This document shows positions 37,805 to 48,796 of a DNA stretch of 64,000 nt, piece by piece (positions within the stretch are counted from its first letter, which is position 1; the number at the start of each line of letters is the position of its first letter). Source of the stretch: Ruminococcus sp. Lineage in GTDB: Bacteria > Bacillota > Clostridia > Oscillospirales > Ruminococcaceae. A model generated the notes under the pieces. The model was given only the letters and a program-made list of their open reading frames with translations. It did not search any database and had not been told where the DNA came from. Both the position numbers and the translations under genes were made by a program. The stretch lies in contig JAFVFL010000009.1 of assembly GCA_017475555.1 (NCBI GenBank), positions 31,373 through 95,372 of the forward strand, written 5' to 3'.

Positions 37805-39001
37805 TTATCTTAGCCACTCCGGACGGAATGAGAAGCAGAAGGGCTCGTCCGGAAAAGCTATCTCATCAAAATCGCAGATAAGGTACCCTCCGTCCTCCTC
37901 AAAGCTGACCTCCGGATAATATTCAAGGCTCGTCACAAGAACATAGTCCTCAGCTTTTCTGTCAAGTGAAGCGAGAGGCAGCATGACCGTGAAGCCCCAG
38001 ATGTGTCCGGAGACCCGGTATATCGGATATTCCTCCATATAAGTGATGCCTGAATCTGCGGCTTCTTCGCTGCTTAGCTGCTCAACAGCCATGCCGGCTG
38101 TATCATTTGAGTACCAGCGAAGATCTCCGCACTCCATAAGGGAGCTTTCCTCACCTGATGAGAAGCTGTACCACTCTGTGATATAGCCGTCTCTCTCTGT
38201 TCCAGTGCCTTCGTGACCATCAGCCGGCACAAAGCGTCTGTAATTGTCTATCCCGGCAGCCTCCTCAGAAGCCCTGATCTTGTCATAGTCGGAGAAAAAT
38301 CCACCCTCTTCTTCAAAAGGGTCCACTAAGGAGTGCTCCTCAAGAGCCTCCTCACTGCGGTATGAGACAAAGTACCAGTAATCCGAGTAATCCGCCCGGA
38401 TATCGTCGAGGATATCATAGAGAAATTCAAAATTCTCCTCGTTCGACAGGTCTTTCCCGACGAACTCTGCACACAGCCTGTGAGCAAGTCCGCCTGAAAG
38501 CACCTCGGATAGATTGCTGCCGTCAAAAAACCTGTCGTGAGAAAGCATCATTCCGTCATACTCATAGTCATACAGCCACGGGAAGTCAGTCCACAGATTC
38601 ACGCAGTCTCCGATATTCTCATTTATGAGGTCAAGCAGCGCCTGCTCCACCTCCTCCGCCTGATAATCGTCATAGCCGCCCTCTGCATTACCGATAAGGC
38701 TGGTGTAGACAACGAACTCACGCCCGTCATGCTCCATTTTTACATAGACGTTATTGGTCTCCTCAAAATGCGGAATAAGGAAATCATACCCATCTCCCTT
38801 ATACTGTCTGCTCATTCCGAGTATCTCTGCATCGAAGCCGTATTTTCCCCTGACGTAGCTGCGGGCGTTTTCCTCAGCTATCCGTGTAAGCTCAGCCTCC
38901 TGTGAAGCTCTGCTCCTGCCGTCAGAGCTGCTGCACGAAAAGGCTGTCATGCAGGCTGTAATGCACCCTGCGGCGGTCAGTACAGTCAGCAGTCTTCTCA
39001 T
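37805..39001 (-). CDS. Acidic putative lipoprotein inserted between leuD and leuB
   Basis: The 398-residue product begins [17 protein letters not shown], with a short signal and a lipobox-like ITAC (Cys 17); Cys 23 in FSCSSS is a second candidate. The mature part is strongly acidic and rich in Tyr, Asp and Glu. I recognise no family. The first segment ([22 protein letters not shown]) resembles small clostridial lipoprotein domains only in a general way. It is probably tethered to the outer face of the membrane. The reading frame is intact, with leuD 9 nt upstream and leuB 25 nt downstream, so it is co-expressed with leucine synthesis. Function unknown. Confidence 0.7.
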   Translation of the reverse strand: MRRLLTVLTAAGCITACMTAFSCSSSDGRSRASQEAELTRIAEENARSYVRGKYGFDAEILGMSRQYKGDGYDFLIPHFEETNNVYVKMEHDGREFVVYTSLIGNAEGGYDDYQAEEVEQALLDLINENIGDCVNLWTDFPWLYDYEYDGMMLSHDRFFDGSNLSEVLSGGLAHRLCAEFVGKDLSNEENFEFLYDILDDIRADYSDYWYFVSYRSEEALEEHSLVDPFEEEGGFFSDYDKIRASEEAAGIDNYRRFVPADGHEGTGTERDGYITEWYSFSSGEESSLMECGDLRWYSNDTAGMAVEQLSSEEAADSGITYMEEYPIYRVSGHIWGFTVMLPLASLDRKAEDYVLVTSLEYYPEVSFEEDGGYLICDFDEIAFPDEPFCFSFRPEWLR

Positions 39002-39010
39002 CTCAGCCCT

Positions 39011-39505
39011 TTACTCTATAGCACCCTTTGCTATAGATTCCATAAGACCGCCGTTTTCTATGATACTCTGTATAAACTCCGGAAATGGCACAGTCCTGAA
39101 CTCCTGACCGGTGGTAAGGTCACGGATAATTCCGTTATCAAGGTCAGCCTCGACCCTGTCGTCGTCAGCTATAGCATCAGCAGCCTCCGGGCACTCAACT
39201 ATCGCAAGACCTATGTTTATGGAGTTGCGGTAGAATATACGTGCAAAGCTCTTTGCGATGACAAGCGACACTCCGCTCGCCTTGATCGCTATGGGGGCGT
39301 GCTCACGGGACGAGCCGCAGCCGAAATTATACCCGGCTGTGATGATATCCCCCGGCTGCACCCGGCTCACAAAGCTCTTGTCTATATCCTCCATGCAGTG
39401 AGAAGCAAGCTCCTTATGATCGCTCGTATTCAAATACCTTGCCGGGATAATTACGTCTGTATCAACGTTGTCGCCGTATTTCAGCACATTTCCTGTATAT
39501 TTCAC
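39011..39505 (-). CDS. leuD: 3-isopropylmalate dehydratase small subunit
   Basis: LeuD is the swivelling small subunit of isopropylmalate isomerase. The 164-residue product has [16 protein letters not shown], the signature [42 protein letters not shown] and the length typical of the LeuCD pair found in anaerobes. The ATG overlaps the leuC stop by 4 nt. Confidence 0.96.
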   Translation of the reverse strand: MKYTGNVLKYGDNVDTDVIIPARYLNTSDHKELASHCMEDIDKSFVSRVQPGDIITAGYNFGCGSSREHAPIAIKASGVSLVIAKSFARIFYRNSINIGLAIVECPEAADAIADDDRVEADLDNGIIRDLTTGQEFRTVPFPEFIQSIIENGGLMESIAKGAIE

Positions 39506-40770
39506 AGCTTATCCACCTCCCACGGGCTTGTTATGCGTCCGGTGACTGCACTTGCCGCCGCAGTTGCCGGGCTTGCGAGGTAAACCTCAGAATCAACGTG
39601 ACCCATTCTTCCGACAAAATTCCTGTTTGTCGTAGCAACAGCACGCTCTCCCTCCGCAAGTATGCCCATATATCCGCCAAGACACGGACCGCAGGTCGGC
39701 GTCGATACCACTGCGCCAAACTCGATGAACTGCCTGAGCAGCCCCAGCTCCATAGCCTCAAGGTAGATACGCTGAGTTGCCGGGATAACGATGACCCTGA
39801 CTCCGGGAGCGGCGTGCTTTCCCTTCATTATCTCAGCTGCCGCCTTCAGGTCACTCAGTCTGCCGTTGGTACATGAGCCGATAACGACCTGGTCTATTTT
39901 AATATCGCCGATCTCCGCAAAGGTGCGGGCATTCTCAGGAAGATGAGGGAATGCGACAGTCGGCTCGATCTGCGAAAGGTCTATATCAAGCACCTCATCA
40001 TACTCTGCGTCCCCGTCAGCACTGTATATCACCGGCTCAGCCGCACCATGCTCTCTGAGATATTCAAGCGTAAGCTCATCTACTTCAAATATGCCGTTTT
40101 TTGCACCAGCCTCTATAGCCATATTAGCAATGCACAGCCTGTCCTCAACAGAAAGCGAAGAAAGTCCGCTGCCGGTGAACTCCATAGAGCGGTACAAAGC
40201 CCCGTCAACGCCTGTTTTTCCAATTATATGGAGGATAACGTCCTTACCGGAAACGTGTTTTCTCAAGCTCCCTGTGAGGTTTATCCTGATGGCGGAGGGT
40301 ACCTTGAACCACGCCTTGCCTATTGCCATACCGCAAGCCATATCCGTTGAGCCTACTCCGGTGGAGAAGGCTCCGAGTGCTCCGTAGGTACAGGTATGAG
40401 AATCCGCACCGATTACGGCATATCCGGCTGAAACAAGTCCTTTTTCCGGAAGAAGGGCGTGCTCGACGCCCATCTCGCCTACATCATAAAAATGAGTAAT
40501 GCCCTTTTCGCCGCAGAAGTCCCTGCACATCTTGCACTGCTCCGCTGCCTTTATGTCCTTGTTCGGAGCAAAATGATCCATTACCATAGTCACTCTGTCT
40601 TTGTCGAATACGCTGTCCACACCAAGCTTTGCAAACTCCTTGACTGCGACCGGAGACGTTATATCGTTTCCGAGCACAAGGTCAAGCTTTGCAAGGATCA
40701 GCTGTCCTGCTCTGACTGTGTCAAGACCTGCGTGAGCCGCAAGTATCTTCTGCGTCATTGTCATTCCCAT
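39502..40770 (-). CDS. leuC: 3-isopropylmalate dehydratase large subunit
   Basis: LeuC carries the [4Fe-4S] cluster that isomerises 2- to 3-isopropylmalate. The 422-residue product is the shorter homoaconitase-like type. Cluster cysteines lie in [11 protein letters not shown] and [12 protein letters not shown]; the [21 protein letters not shown] substrate loop and [12 protein letters not shown] are also present. The first of three clustered ATG codons (40770) is annotated; ATG 40764 is an alternative. It is 30 nt after ilvD. Confidence 0.95.
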   Translation of the reverse strand: MGMTMTQKILAAHAGLDTVRAGQLILAKLDLVLGNDITSPVAVKEFAKLGVDSVFDKDRVTMVMDHFAPNKDIKAAEQCKMCRDFCGEKGITHFYDVGEMGVEHALLPEKGLVSAGYAVIGADSHTCTYGALGAFSTGVGSTDMACGMAIGKAWFKVPSAIRINLTGSLRKHVSGKDVILHIIGKTGVDGALYRSMEFTGSGLSSLSVEDRLCIANMAIEAGAKNGIFEVDELTLEYLREHGAAEPVIYSADGDAEYDEVLDIDLSQIEPTVAFPHLPENARTFAEIGDIKIDQVVIGSCTNGRLSDLKAAAEIMKGKHAAPGVRVIVIPATQRIYLEAMELGLLRQFIEFGAVVSTPTCGPCLGGYMGILAEGERAVATTNRNFVGRMGHVDSEVYLASPATAAASAVTGRITSPWEVDKL

Positions 40771-40799
40771 TTATCTCAGCTTCTTTCTTTGCACGGGGC

Positions 40800-42464
40800 T
40801 TATCTTTTATTGATTATCGCTCCCTTGTCAGCACTGGACACCTGCTCAGCATAGCGTTTCAGGTAACCAGTGATACCGGTCTTCTTCTTTATCGGCATAG
40901 TCCTCCTGCGTTCCTCCAGCTCCTCGTCGGAGACCTCAAGAGTTATGCTGTAATTCGGTATATCTATTGATATGATATCTCCGTCCTTGACATAGGCTAT
41001 AGTGCCGCCGTTTACTGCCTCCGGCGAAACATGACCTATCGCTGCACCTCTTGTCGCACCGGAGAATCGTCCGTCAGTGATGAGTGCCACAGTTGAGCCA
41101 AGACCTGCACCCTGTATGGCTGAGGTCGGCGATAGCATTTCTCTCATGCCCGGCCCTCCGGCAGGCCCCTCGTAGCGGATAACAACAACGTCGCCGGGAT
41201 TTATACCGCCGTCGTAGATGACCTTTATAGCCTCCTCCTCGCTGTCGAACACTCTTGCAGGCCCCTTGTGTACGAGCATCTCAGGAGCTACCGCACTTCT
41301 CTTGACAACACATCTGTCAGGTGCGAGATTTCCCTTTAACACGGCGATACCGCCCGTCTGGCTGTACGGGTCGTCTATCGGACGTATCGTCTCAGGGTCT
41401 TTGTTTACACAGTTCTTTATATTCTCCCCGACAGTCCTTCCTGTGCAGGTCATGCAGTCTGTGTTGATAAGTCCCTTTTTATTCAGCTCGCTGAGCACTG
41501 CATAAACGCCGCCGGCTTCATTGAGATCCTCCATATAGGTATGACCGGCAGGGGCAAGGTGGCACAGATTCGGCGTCCTTGCACTTATCTCATTTGCAGT
41601 ATCAAGGTCAATATCTATACCGCACTCATTGGCTATAGCCGGGAGGTGCAGCATACTGTTGGTCGAGCAGCCGAGTGCCATGTCCGCCGTAAGAGCGTTA
41701 TAGAACGCCTCCTTTGTCATGATATCGAGCGGACGGATATTTCTGCGGTAAAGCTCCATTACCTGCATACCTGCTTCCTTTGCAAGGCGAAGCCTGTCCG
41801 AGTATACCGCCGGGATAGTACCGTTGCCCCTGAGTCCCATTCCGAGCACCTCAGTAAGACAGTTCATGGAATTTGCGGTATACATACCGGAGCACGAGCC
41901 GCAGGTAGGACAGGCGTGAGTTTCATATTCCTCAACGTCCTCAGCGGTCATCTTACCGGCTGTATACGCTCCCACAGCCTCGAACATACTTGAAAGGCTG
42001 GTCTTCCTGCCCTTTACATGACCTGCAAGCATGGGGCCTCCGCTGACGAATACAGTCGGGACATTTATTCTTGCCGCCGCCATGAGGAGTCCCGGAACGT
42101 TCTTGTCACAGTTGGGCACCATAACAAGTGCGTCGAAATGGTGAGCAAGAGCCATACACTCCGTAGAATCAGCGATAAGGTCACGGGTGACGAGGGAATA
42201 TTTCATTCCGGTATGTCCCATAGCGATGCCGTCACAGACAGCGATAGCCGGGAAAACCACCGGAGTTCCGCCGCCCATTGCGACTCCGAGCCTTACAGCC
42301 TCAACGATCTTGTCGATATTCATATGACCGGGTACTATCTCGTTGTACGATGAGACGATACCGACCAGAGGTCTTTTCATTTCCTCCTTAGTCATACCGA
42401 GGGCGTTGAACAGAGAACGCTGTGAAGCCTTTTCAACTCCCTCGCAGAAATAATTTCCGCTCAT
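40800..42464 (-). CDS. ilvD: Dihydroxy-acid dehydratase
   Basis: IlvD dehydrates the dihydroxy acids made by IlvC into the 2-oxo acids for valine and isoleucine. The 554-residue product has cluster cysteines in PNCDKNVPG and [23 protein letters not shown], plus the C-terminal [24 protein letters not shown] 42464 (MSGNYF) follows an AGGTG site at 7-8 nt; a GTG three codons earlier is in frame. It follows the two-helix membrane protein by 18 nt. Confidence 0.96.
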   Translation of the reverse strand: MSGNYFCEGVEKASQRSLFNALGMTKEEMKRPLVGIVSSYNEIVPGHMNIDKIVEAVRLGVAMGGGTPVVFPAIAVCDGIAMGHTGMKYSLVTRDLIADSTECMALAHHFDALVMVPNCDKNVPGLLMAAARINVPTVFVSGGPMLAGHVKGRKTSLSSMFEAVGAYTAGKMTAEDVEEYETHACPTCGSCSGMYTANSMNCLTEVLGMGLRGNGTIPAVYSDRLRLAKEAGMQVMELYRRNIRPLDIMTKEAFYNALTADMALGCSTNSMLHLPAIANECGIDIDLDTANEISARTPNLCHLAPAGHTYMEDLNEAGGVYAVLSELNKKGLINTDCMTCTGRTVGENIKNCVNKDPETIRPIDDPYSQTGGIAVLKGNLAPDRCVVKRSAVAPEMLVHKGPARVFDSEEEAIKVIYDGGINPGDVVVIRYEGPAGGPGMREMLSPTSAIQGAGLGSTVALITDGRFSGATRGAAIGHVSPEAVNGGTIAYVKDGDIISIDIPNYSITLEVSDEELEERRRTMPIKKKTGITGYLKRYAEQVSSADKGAIINKR

Positions 42465-42482
42465 TATATACACCTGCCTGAA

Positions 42483-43019
42483 TTATCTTCTTTTTCTTTT
42501 ATTTTTCCGCATACGCCGCATTTTTTCGGTAACTCTGCGGTTTCTCTCCTTAATGAGACGCTTTCTGACGTCCTTATCGAGAACGTAGTCAAAGTCGTCG
42601 TCAGGGTAATCGAACTCCGGGTCAGTCTCGTCCTCCTCCTCTTCCTCGCTGTACCTTGTGCGGTACTTAGGGGCTCTGTCAACGTAGGGAACATAAAACA
42701 GGGGGACTGCGGCGATTATGAGTATCCCTCCGAGAACCACCAGCGGTATCCGCAGGATCGCAGCCGTGCGTGCTCTTACGCCTCTGTACGCCTCCATTGA
42801 ATCCTCATCAGCATCGCTGTCTGTAGTCTGAGAGCTGTCCTGTGAGCTGTCCTGGATATCCGCATCAGAATATCCGGAGCTGCTGTACTCATTCGCTTTT
42901 CTTGCCTCATAGTAGCCAAACCTGAACATCAGCAGAAAGCCGCAGATGATCAGCAGCACTCCGAACACCTGAGCAGCCGGGAGCCTGAACCACGGAAAAT
43001 TATCTCTGTCCTTTTTCAT
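42483..43019 (-). CDS. Two-helix membrane protein with acidic loop and basic tail
   Basis: The 178-residue product has transmembrane helices at about 16-35 and 88-110. A Ser/Asp-rich loop lies between them (about 45-80), a stretch of five Glu follows, and the tail ends in RMRKNKRKRR. The charge pattern places the basic tail in the cytoplasm. I recognise no family. It is the first gene of the run that continues with ilvD. An AAAGGTG site precedes ATG. The 283-bp gap upstream (43020-43302) holds an IR CAGAAAGA...TCTTTCTG but no good promoter, so read-through from ilvC is possible. Confidence 0.7.
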   Translation of the reverse strand: MKKDRDNFPWFRLPAAQVFGVLLIICGFLLMFRFGYYEARKANEYSSSGYSDADIQDSSQDSSQTTDSDADEDSMEAYRGVRARTAAILRIPLVVLGGILIIAAVPLFYVPYVDRAPKYRTRYSEEEEEDETDPEFDYPDDDFDYVLDKDVRKRLIKERNRRVTEKMRRMRKNKRKRR

Positions 43020-43302
43020 ATCCTATCACCTTTCGTATCAGAAATATTATTCAGAAAGAATTTATTTCTAAATTATTATCTTTCTGTGAATAAAATATTA
43101 ACACGTAAATGTGATAGTTCTGTGGAAGTGTGACGATAATGTGAAGAAATTATGAACAAATCATTAATAATCAGCCCGTTTTCTACATTCAGTATACTAA
43201 AAATCTATACGTTTACAGAAAATTTAGACTAAAAATTACAATTTGTTATAATACTCTCCGACCCGTTGGTTCAGTATCCGGCATAAATATTAATTAGTTA
43301 AA

Positions 43303-44923
<1,621 letters not shown>

Positions 44924-44933
44924 ATGACTGCCC

Positions 44934-46673
44934 TCACTTTATCTCTGTTATCATATCGTCTATCGAGCCGCCGGGCGGGAGCATCGGGAGCACAAATTCG
45001 TCGCAGTCCACAAGACAGTCGATGACATAGGTACCGCTGCCGGAGAATGCCTCGTCTGCCGCTGCCTCAAGCTCGTCCGTGTTCGCCGCACGCAGTCCCC
45101 TCGCACCGAATGCCTCCGCAAGCTTTACAAAATCGGTCTTGCGGTTCAGTGTCGTGTTGGAATAGTGCTTGTCATAGAACAGCGTCTGCCACTGTCTTAC
45201 CATGCCGAGAACGCCGTTGTTCATGATTACAACAACAAGATCAGTCCCCTGAGAGACCGCAGTCGCAAGCTCATTGAGATTCATTCCGAAGCTGCCGTCG
45301 CCGGTGAAGAGTATACTGCGTTTGCCGGTCGCTGCGTTCGCGCCTATGGCAGCACCCATACCAAAACCCATAGTACCGAGTCCGCCGCTTGTGAGGAACG
45401 TCCTCGGCTTTTTCAGGGGGTATCTCTGTGCAGTCCACATCTGATGCTGACCGACATCTGTAACTATGCTGTCGCTGCTTCCGGAATGAGCGGCGATGAT
45501 GTCGATTATCTGGTACGGAGTCAGACGCTTGTCCGCAGGTATGCCGGAATTGCTGCACTCAGCTGTGCAGCTTGTGCAGTTCTTTTCCGCAGCATGAGCG
45601 AGAGCACTTTCCGTCCTCCGTTTTTCCTCCTGCCGCAGCTCCTCTACACGCTCCTGCCATTTCTCATGCTTCTTCTCCACGGTCATCGGCAGCAGCCTGT
45701 ACAGTGCGTCCTTTATATCGCCCTGTATCGCAAGGTCTGCCGGAATATTCTTGTCAAGCTCCGCACTGTCCGTATCTATATGTATTATCCTGAAATTCTT
45801 TGCAAATCTCCTCTTGTTGCCCGTAGCCCTGTCGCTGAATCTCGTACCGAGAGCGATAACGAGGTCTGCCTCGTCCTGTGCGACAGATGAAGCAAAATGT
45901 CCGTGCATACCGTTCATTCCGAGGAATCTCGGATCATCTGAAGGGACTGCGGACAATCCCATGAGAGAGCAGCCCATAACAGCGTCGATACGCTCCGCAA
46001 GCTCTGAAAGCTCCGCAGATGCCTTGCCGGAAATGATACCTCCGCCGAAGTAGATATACGGTCTTTCTGCGGAATTGATAAGCTCCGCAGCCTTTCTGAG
46101 CTTCATTTCAGAGGCGAACGAGAGCGGATATGGCCTTACCGGGTCAGGCTTCGGCTCGAAGTCACAGACAGCAGTCTGTACGTCCTTGAGTATGTCAACG
46201 AGCACAGGGCCGGGTCTGCCGGACTTTGCTATCTTGAACGCAGTACGCAGAGTATCCGCAAGCTCCCTTACGTCCTTGACGATGAAGTTATGCTTTGTGA
46301 CCGGCATGGTTATGCCGACGATATCCACCTCCTGGAAGCTGTCCCTGCCGATGAGCGTGCTCGGTACATTGCCGGTGATGGCGACGAGCGGAACAGAGTC
46401 CATAAATGCCGTAGCGATACCGGTCACGAGATTTGACGCACCGGGGCCTGAGGTAGCGATCACAACACCGGTCTTTCCGGCAGCTCTTGCGTAGCCGTCA
46501 GCAGCGTGTGCAGCGCCCTCCTCATGGGCGGTGAGTACATGACGGATACGGTCACGGCTCTGATAAAGAGCATCGAAAAGGTCGATTACCTGTCCGCCGG
46601 GATAACCGAAAACAGTATCAACGCCCTGCTCTATCAGAGTTTCAACAACGATCTTAGCACCTGATATTTTCAT
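44934..46673 (-). CDS. ilvB: Acetolactate synthase large subunit
   Basis: IlvB is the thiamine-diphosphate and FAD enzyme that makes acetolactate and acetohydroxybutyrate. The 579-residue product has the Glu-containing TAHEEGAAHAADGYARA, SGPGASNLVTGIATA, MGFGMGAAIGA and the ThDP motif GDGSFGMNLNELATAVSQ...NNG. It opens ilvBNC. Expression is controlled by the 300-nt leader upstream, which contains the ilvL-type peptide and terminator described separately. Confidence 0.97.
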   Translation of the reverse strand: MKISGAKIVVETLIEQGVDTVFGYPGGQVIDLFDALYQSRDRIRHVLTAHEEGAAHAADGYARAAGKTGVVIATSGPGASNLVTGIATAFMDSVPLVAITGNVPSTLIGRDSFQEVDIVGITMPVTKHNFIVKDVRELADTLRTAFKIAKSGRPGPVLVDILKDVQTAVCDFEPKPDPVRPYPLSFASEMKLRKAAELINSAERPYIYFGGGIISGKASAELSELAERIDAVMGCSLMGLSAVPSDDPRFLGMNGMHGHFASSVAQDEADLVIALGTRFSDRATGNKRRFAKNFRIIHIDTDSAELDKNIPADLAIQGDIKDALYRLLPMTVEKKHEKWQERVEELRQEEKRRTESALAHAAEKNCTSCTAECSNSGIPADKRLTPYQIIDIIAAHSGSSDSIVTDVGQHQMWTAQRYPLKKPRTFLTSGGLGTMGFGMGAAIGANAATGKRSILFTGDGSFGMNLNELATAVSQGTDLVVVIMNNGVLGMVRQWQTLFYDKHYSNTTLNRKTDFVKLAEAFGARGLRAANTDELEAAADEAFSGSGTYVIDCLVDCDEFVLPMLPPGGSIDDMITEIK

Positions 46674-46764
46674 ATTATCGTGTCCTTTACATTTTATAAG
46701 TTTATAAGATTACAGGGATTTACTTTGCTTCAAAGGCTTAACGTCTCTGACTATTATTATCCTG

Positions 46765-46793
46765 ATATAAAAAAATCCGGCATTCTGCCGGAT
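46765..46793 (-). terminator. Attenuator terminator ahead of ilvB
   Basis: On the reverse strand ATCCGGCA and TGCCGGAT (46775-46782 and 46786-46793) form a perfect 8-bp stem with a 3-nt loop, followed by TTTTTTTATA. It lies 42 nt after the leader peptide stop and about 90 nt before ilvB. Confidence 0.9.
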
Positions 46794-46834
46794 AATGCTC
46801 CTGCTGTGCGGGCTGACGCTGCGTACAGCAAATA

Positions 46835-46945
46835 TCAAGCTTCATCGGGGCAGAACGAAAATGGACGACAGTCAGAGACGACTGTGACCGCACCAATAAT
46901 GATAATGATACCGGAAGAAACATAAACAGATCTCAACCTTCTCAT
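46835..46945 (-). CDS. ilvL: Ile/Val-rich leader peptide of the ilvBNC operon
   Basis: The 36-codon frame from ATG 46945 to TGA 46835 encodes MRRLRSVYVSSG, then five consecutive isoleucines (codons 13-17, ATC ATT ATC ATT ATT), GAVTVV and a short tail ending CPDEA. The AAAAGGAG site upstream is strong. It lies between the ilv promoter and a terminator ahead of ilvB. Five isoleucine codons followed by three valine codons is what an attenuator sensing charged tRNA-Ile and tRNA-Val would use. It is too short to be noticed by usual gene-length limits. The symbol is by analogy with enterobacterial ilvL; no sequence homology is claimed. Confidence 0.78.
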   Translation of the reverse strand: MRRLRSVYVSSGIIIIIGAVTVVSDCRPFSFCPDEA

Positions 46946-46950
46946 TACAG

Positions 46951-47018
46951 CTCCGCTCCTTTTCATGATATAATTTTATTGTATCACTTTACGGATATAA
47001 AATCAATAAGGAGCGGAG
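46951..47018 (-). repeat. Inverted repeat around the ilv promoter covering the leader-peptide ribosome binding site
   Basis: CTCCGCTCCTT occurs at 46951-46961 and its exact complement AAGGAGCGGAG at 47008-47018. On the reverse strand the downstream arm (AAGGAGCGGAG) is the ribosome binding site of the leader peptide; the upstream arm lies before the promoter. Only transcripts coming through from leuA would contain both arms. Confidence 0.85.
46978..47006 (-). promoter_or_regulatory. Promoter of the ilvBNC operon
   Basis: TTGATT (47001-47006) and TACAAT (46978-46983) on the reverse strand with a 17-bp spacer predict a start near 46971, about 26 nt before the leader peptide. The promoter is bracketed by the 11-bp inverted repeat at 46951-46961 and 47008-47018. 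Confidence 0.75.
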
Positions 47019-47077
47019 AAATTCAGTATATTTTGTGTAATCCCTACAATTTCAACAGTATTTTTTTGGCACTGGTA

Positions 47078-48733
47078 TCACTTGACCATGTTGTTGACCG
47101 CACTCACAAGTGCCTTTATGGAGGAACGGATAATGTCTGTATCAAGCCCGGTACCCCAGTAGCTCTTACCGCCGCTAACTACCTCAACGTATGACACCGC
47201 CTGAGATGTCGAGCCGACCTCAAGTGCGTGCTCGGTATAGGCATTGAGACTGTAGTCAAGCCCGGTGCAGCTGCGTATTGCGTTGCTCACTGCGTCAAGA
47301 CGGCCGTTTCCGCTGTCTGTTGCGTGTATCTTCCTGCCGTTCCATTCAACGTCAACGCTTGCTTCAATACCGTTCTGCTGAACAAAATGTGCCTCTGCAA
47401 CATTGAGCGGAGCGGTTTTATCAACGTAATTCTCACGGAATATCTGATATACCTCGTCCGGCGAAAGCTCCTTGTGCAGATGATCGGAAACGCCCTTTAC
47501 AAGATACCCCACGCTCTCCCTCATCTTCTTGGGGAGGTCATAGCCGAAGCGTGTCTCCAGGATATAGCCTATGCCGCCCTTTCCGGACTGACTGTTGATA
47601 CGTATAACGTCCGCCTCATATACCCTTCCGATATCTGTCGGGTCGATAGGCAGATACGGCACGGTCCACTGCGGATCGTTTATCTCCTCACGCCGCTTCA
47701 TTCCCTTTGCGATAGCGTCCTGATGTGAGCCGCTGAACGCTGCGAATACGAGCTTTCCGGAATACGGCTGCCTGTCGCTTATCTCCATGCGTGTGACACG
47801 GGTGTAAAGCTCTGCGATCGACGGGATATCGCTCAGGTCAAGCCCCGGCTCAACGCCCTGCGAGTACATATTCAGTGCAAGCGTGATGATATCCACATTT
47901 CCAGTCCTCTCGCCGTTGCCGAAGAGAGTGCCCTCAACTCTGTCCGCACCTGCAAGCAGACCCAGCTCCGTATCAGCGACCGCACAGCCACGGTCGTTGT
48001 GGGGGTGAAGGGAAACAATGACATTTTCCCTGTATTTCAGATTTTCAGACATATACTCTATCTGGTTGGCGTAGATATGCGGCATTGAGAGCTGGACAGT
48101 AACAGGAAGATTTATTATCACCTTGTCCTCCTCAGTCGGCTGCCATACGTCAAGCACGGCGTTGCATATCTCCAGTGCATACTCCGGCTCAGTACCCGTG
48201 AAGCTCTCCGGCGAATACTCAAACCGGAAATTGCCCTCATATTTCTCCCTGTACTCCCTGCACAGCTTCGCACCTGTTACAGCTATCTCGGTTATCTCAG
48301 CCTTATCCTTGCGGAAGACCTGCTCACGCTGAGCCTTTGAGGTGGAGTTGTAGAGGTGGACTATCGCATTCTTGCAGCCCTCAAGTGCGTCAAAGGTCTT
48401 CTTGATGATATGCTCTCTTGACTGAGTGAGCACCTGTATCGCAACGTCGTCCGGTATCATGTTCTTCTCAATGAGCGTGCGGCAGAACTCATACTCCGTC
48501 TCAGACGCTGCCGGAAAGCCTATCTCTATCTCCTTGAAGCCGATATCCACGAGCTTCTGGAAAAATTCAAGCTTTTCCTCAAGGCTCATGGGTATGATAA
48601 GTGCCTGATTCCCGTCTCTCAGGTCAACGCTGCACCACTGCGGTGCATGATCGATATAGCTCTTCTGTGTCCACTTCATTGATGTCCTCGGTGCCTCAAA
48701 GAACTGTCTGGTGTACTTTTCTGCGTTTTTCAT
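47078..48733 (-). CDS. leuA: 2-isopropylmalate synthase (long, LeuA2-like form)
   Basis: LeuA condenses acetyl-CoA with 2-oxoisovalerate, the first leucine step, and is normally inhibited by leucine through its C-terminal domain. The 551-residue product is the longer fungal-like type: catalytic barrel with VDLRDGNQALI, EIEIGFPAASETEYEF, VSLHPHNDRGCAVADTELGLLAGADRVEGTLFGNGERTGNVDI, and a C-terminal allosteric region (about 430-551). ATG 48733 follows a GAGGAAA site; the longer frame upstream runs through the T-box and is not coding. It is transcribed alone ahead of ilvBNC. Confidence 0.95.
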   Translation of the reverse strand: MKNAEKYTRQFFEAPRTSMKWTQKSYIDHAPQWCSVDLRDGNQALIIPMSLEEKLEFFQKLVDIGFKEIEIGFPAASETEYEFCRTLIEKNMIPDDVAIQVLTQSREHIIKKTFDALEGCKNAIVHLYNSTSKAQREQVFRKDKAEITEIAVTGAKLCREYREKYEGNFRFEYSPESFTGTEPEYALEICNAVLDVWQPTEEDKVIINLPVTVQLSMPHIYANQIEYMSENLKYRENVIVSLHPHNDRGCAVADTELGLLAGADRVEGTLFGNGERTGNVDIITLALNMYSQGVEPGLDLSDIPSIAELYTRVTRMEISDRQPYSGKLVFAAFSGSHQDAIAKGMKRREEINDPQWTVPYLPIDPTDIGRVYEADVIRINSQSGKGGIGYILETRFGYDLPKKMRESVGYLVKGVSDHLHKELSPDEVYQIFRENYVDKTAPLNVAEAHFVQQNGIEASVDVEWNGRKIHATDSGNGRLDAVSNAIRSCTGLDYSLNAYTEHALEVGSTSQAVSYVEVVSGGKSYWGTGLDTDIIRSSIKALVSAVNNMVK

Positions 48734-48796
48734 ATACTTTTCCTCCGTTTCCTGCCCGAGATAGCTTTCCTGCGTTTTTGCAGAATGCCGGAAAAT

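Larger units (their letters stand above)
46742..46946 (-). promoter_or_regulatory. ilvBNC attenuator: leader peptide, competing hairpins and long-range pairing
   Basis: Reading on the reverse strand, the leader holds a pause-type hairpin ACAGTC/GACTGT inside the peptide codons after the Ile run, a hairpin TGCTGT...ACAGCA, and the terminator. TTCTGCC in the terminator region (complement of 46849-46855 pairing with complement of 46783-46789) can form a competing antiterminator with 7 bp. CGTCTCTGAC in the leader codons (complement of 46871-46880) is an exact 10-bp complement of GTCAGAGACG beyond the terminator (complement of 46742-46751). This architecture fits ribosome-mediated attenuation. 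Confidence 0.75.
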
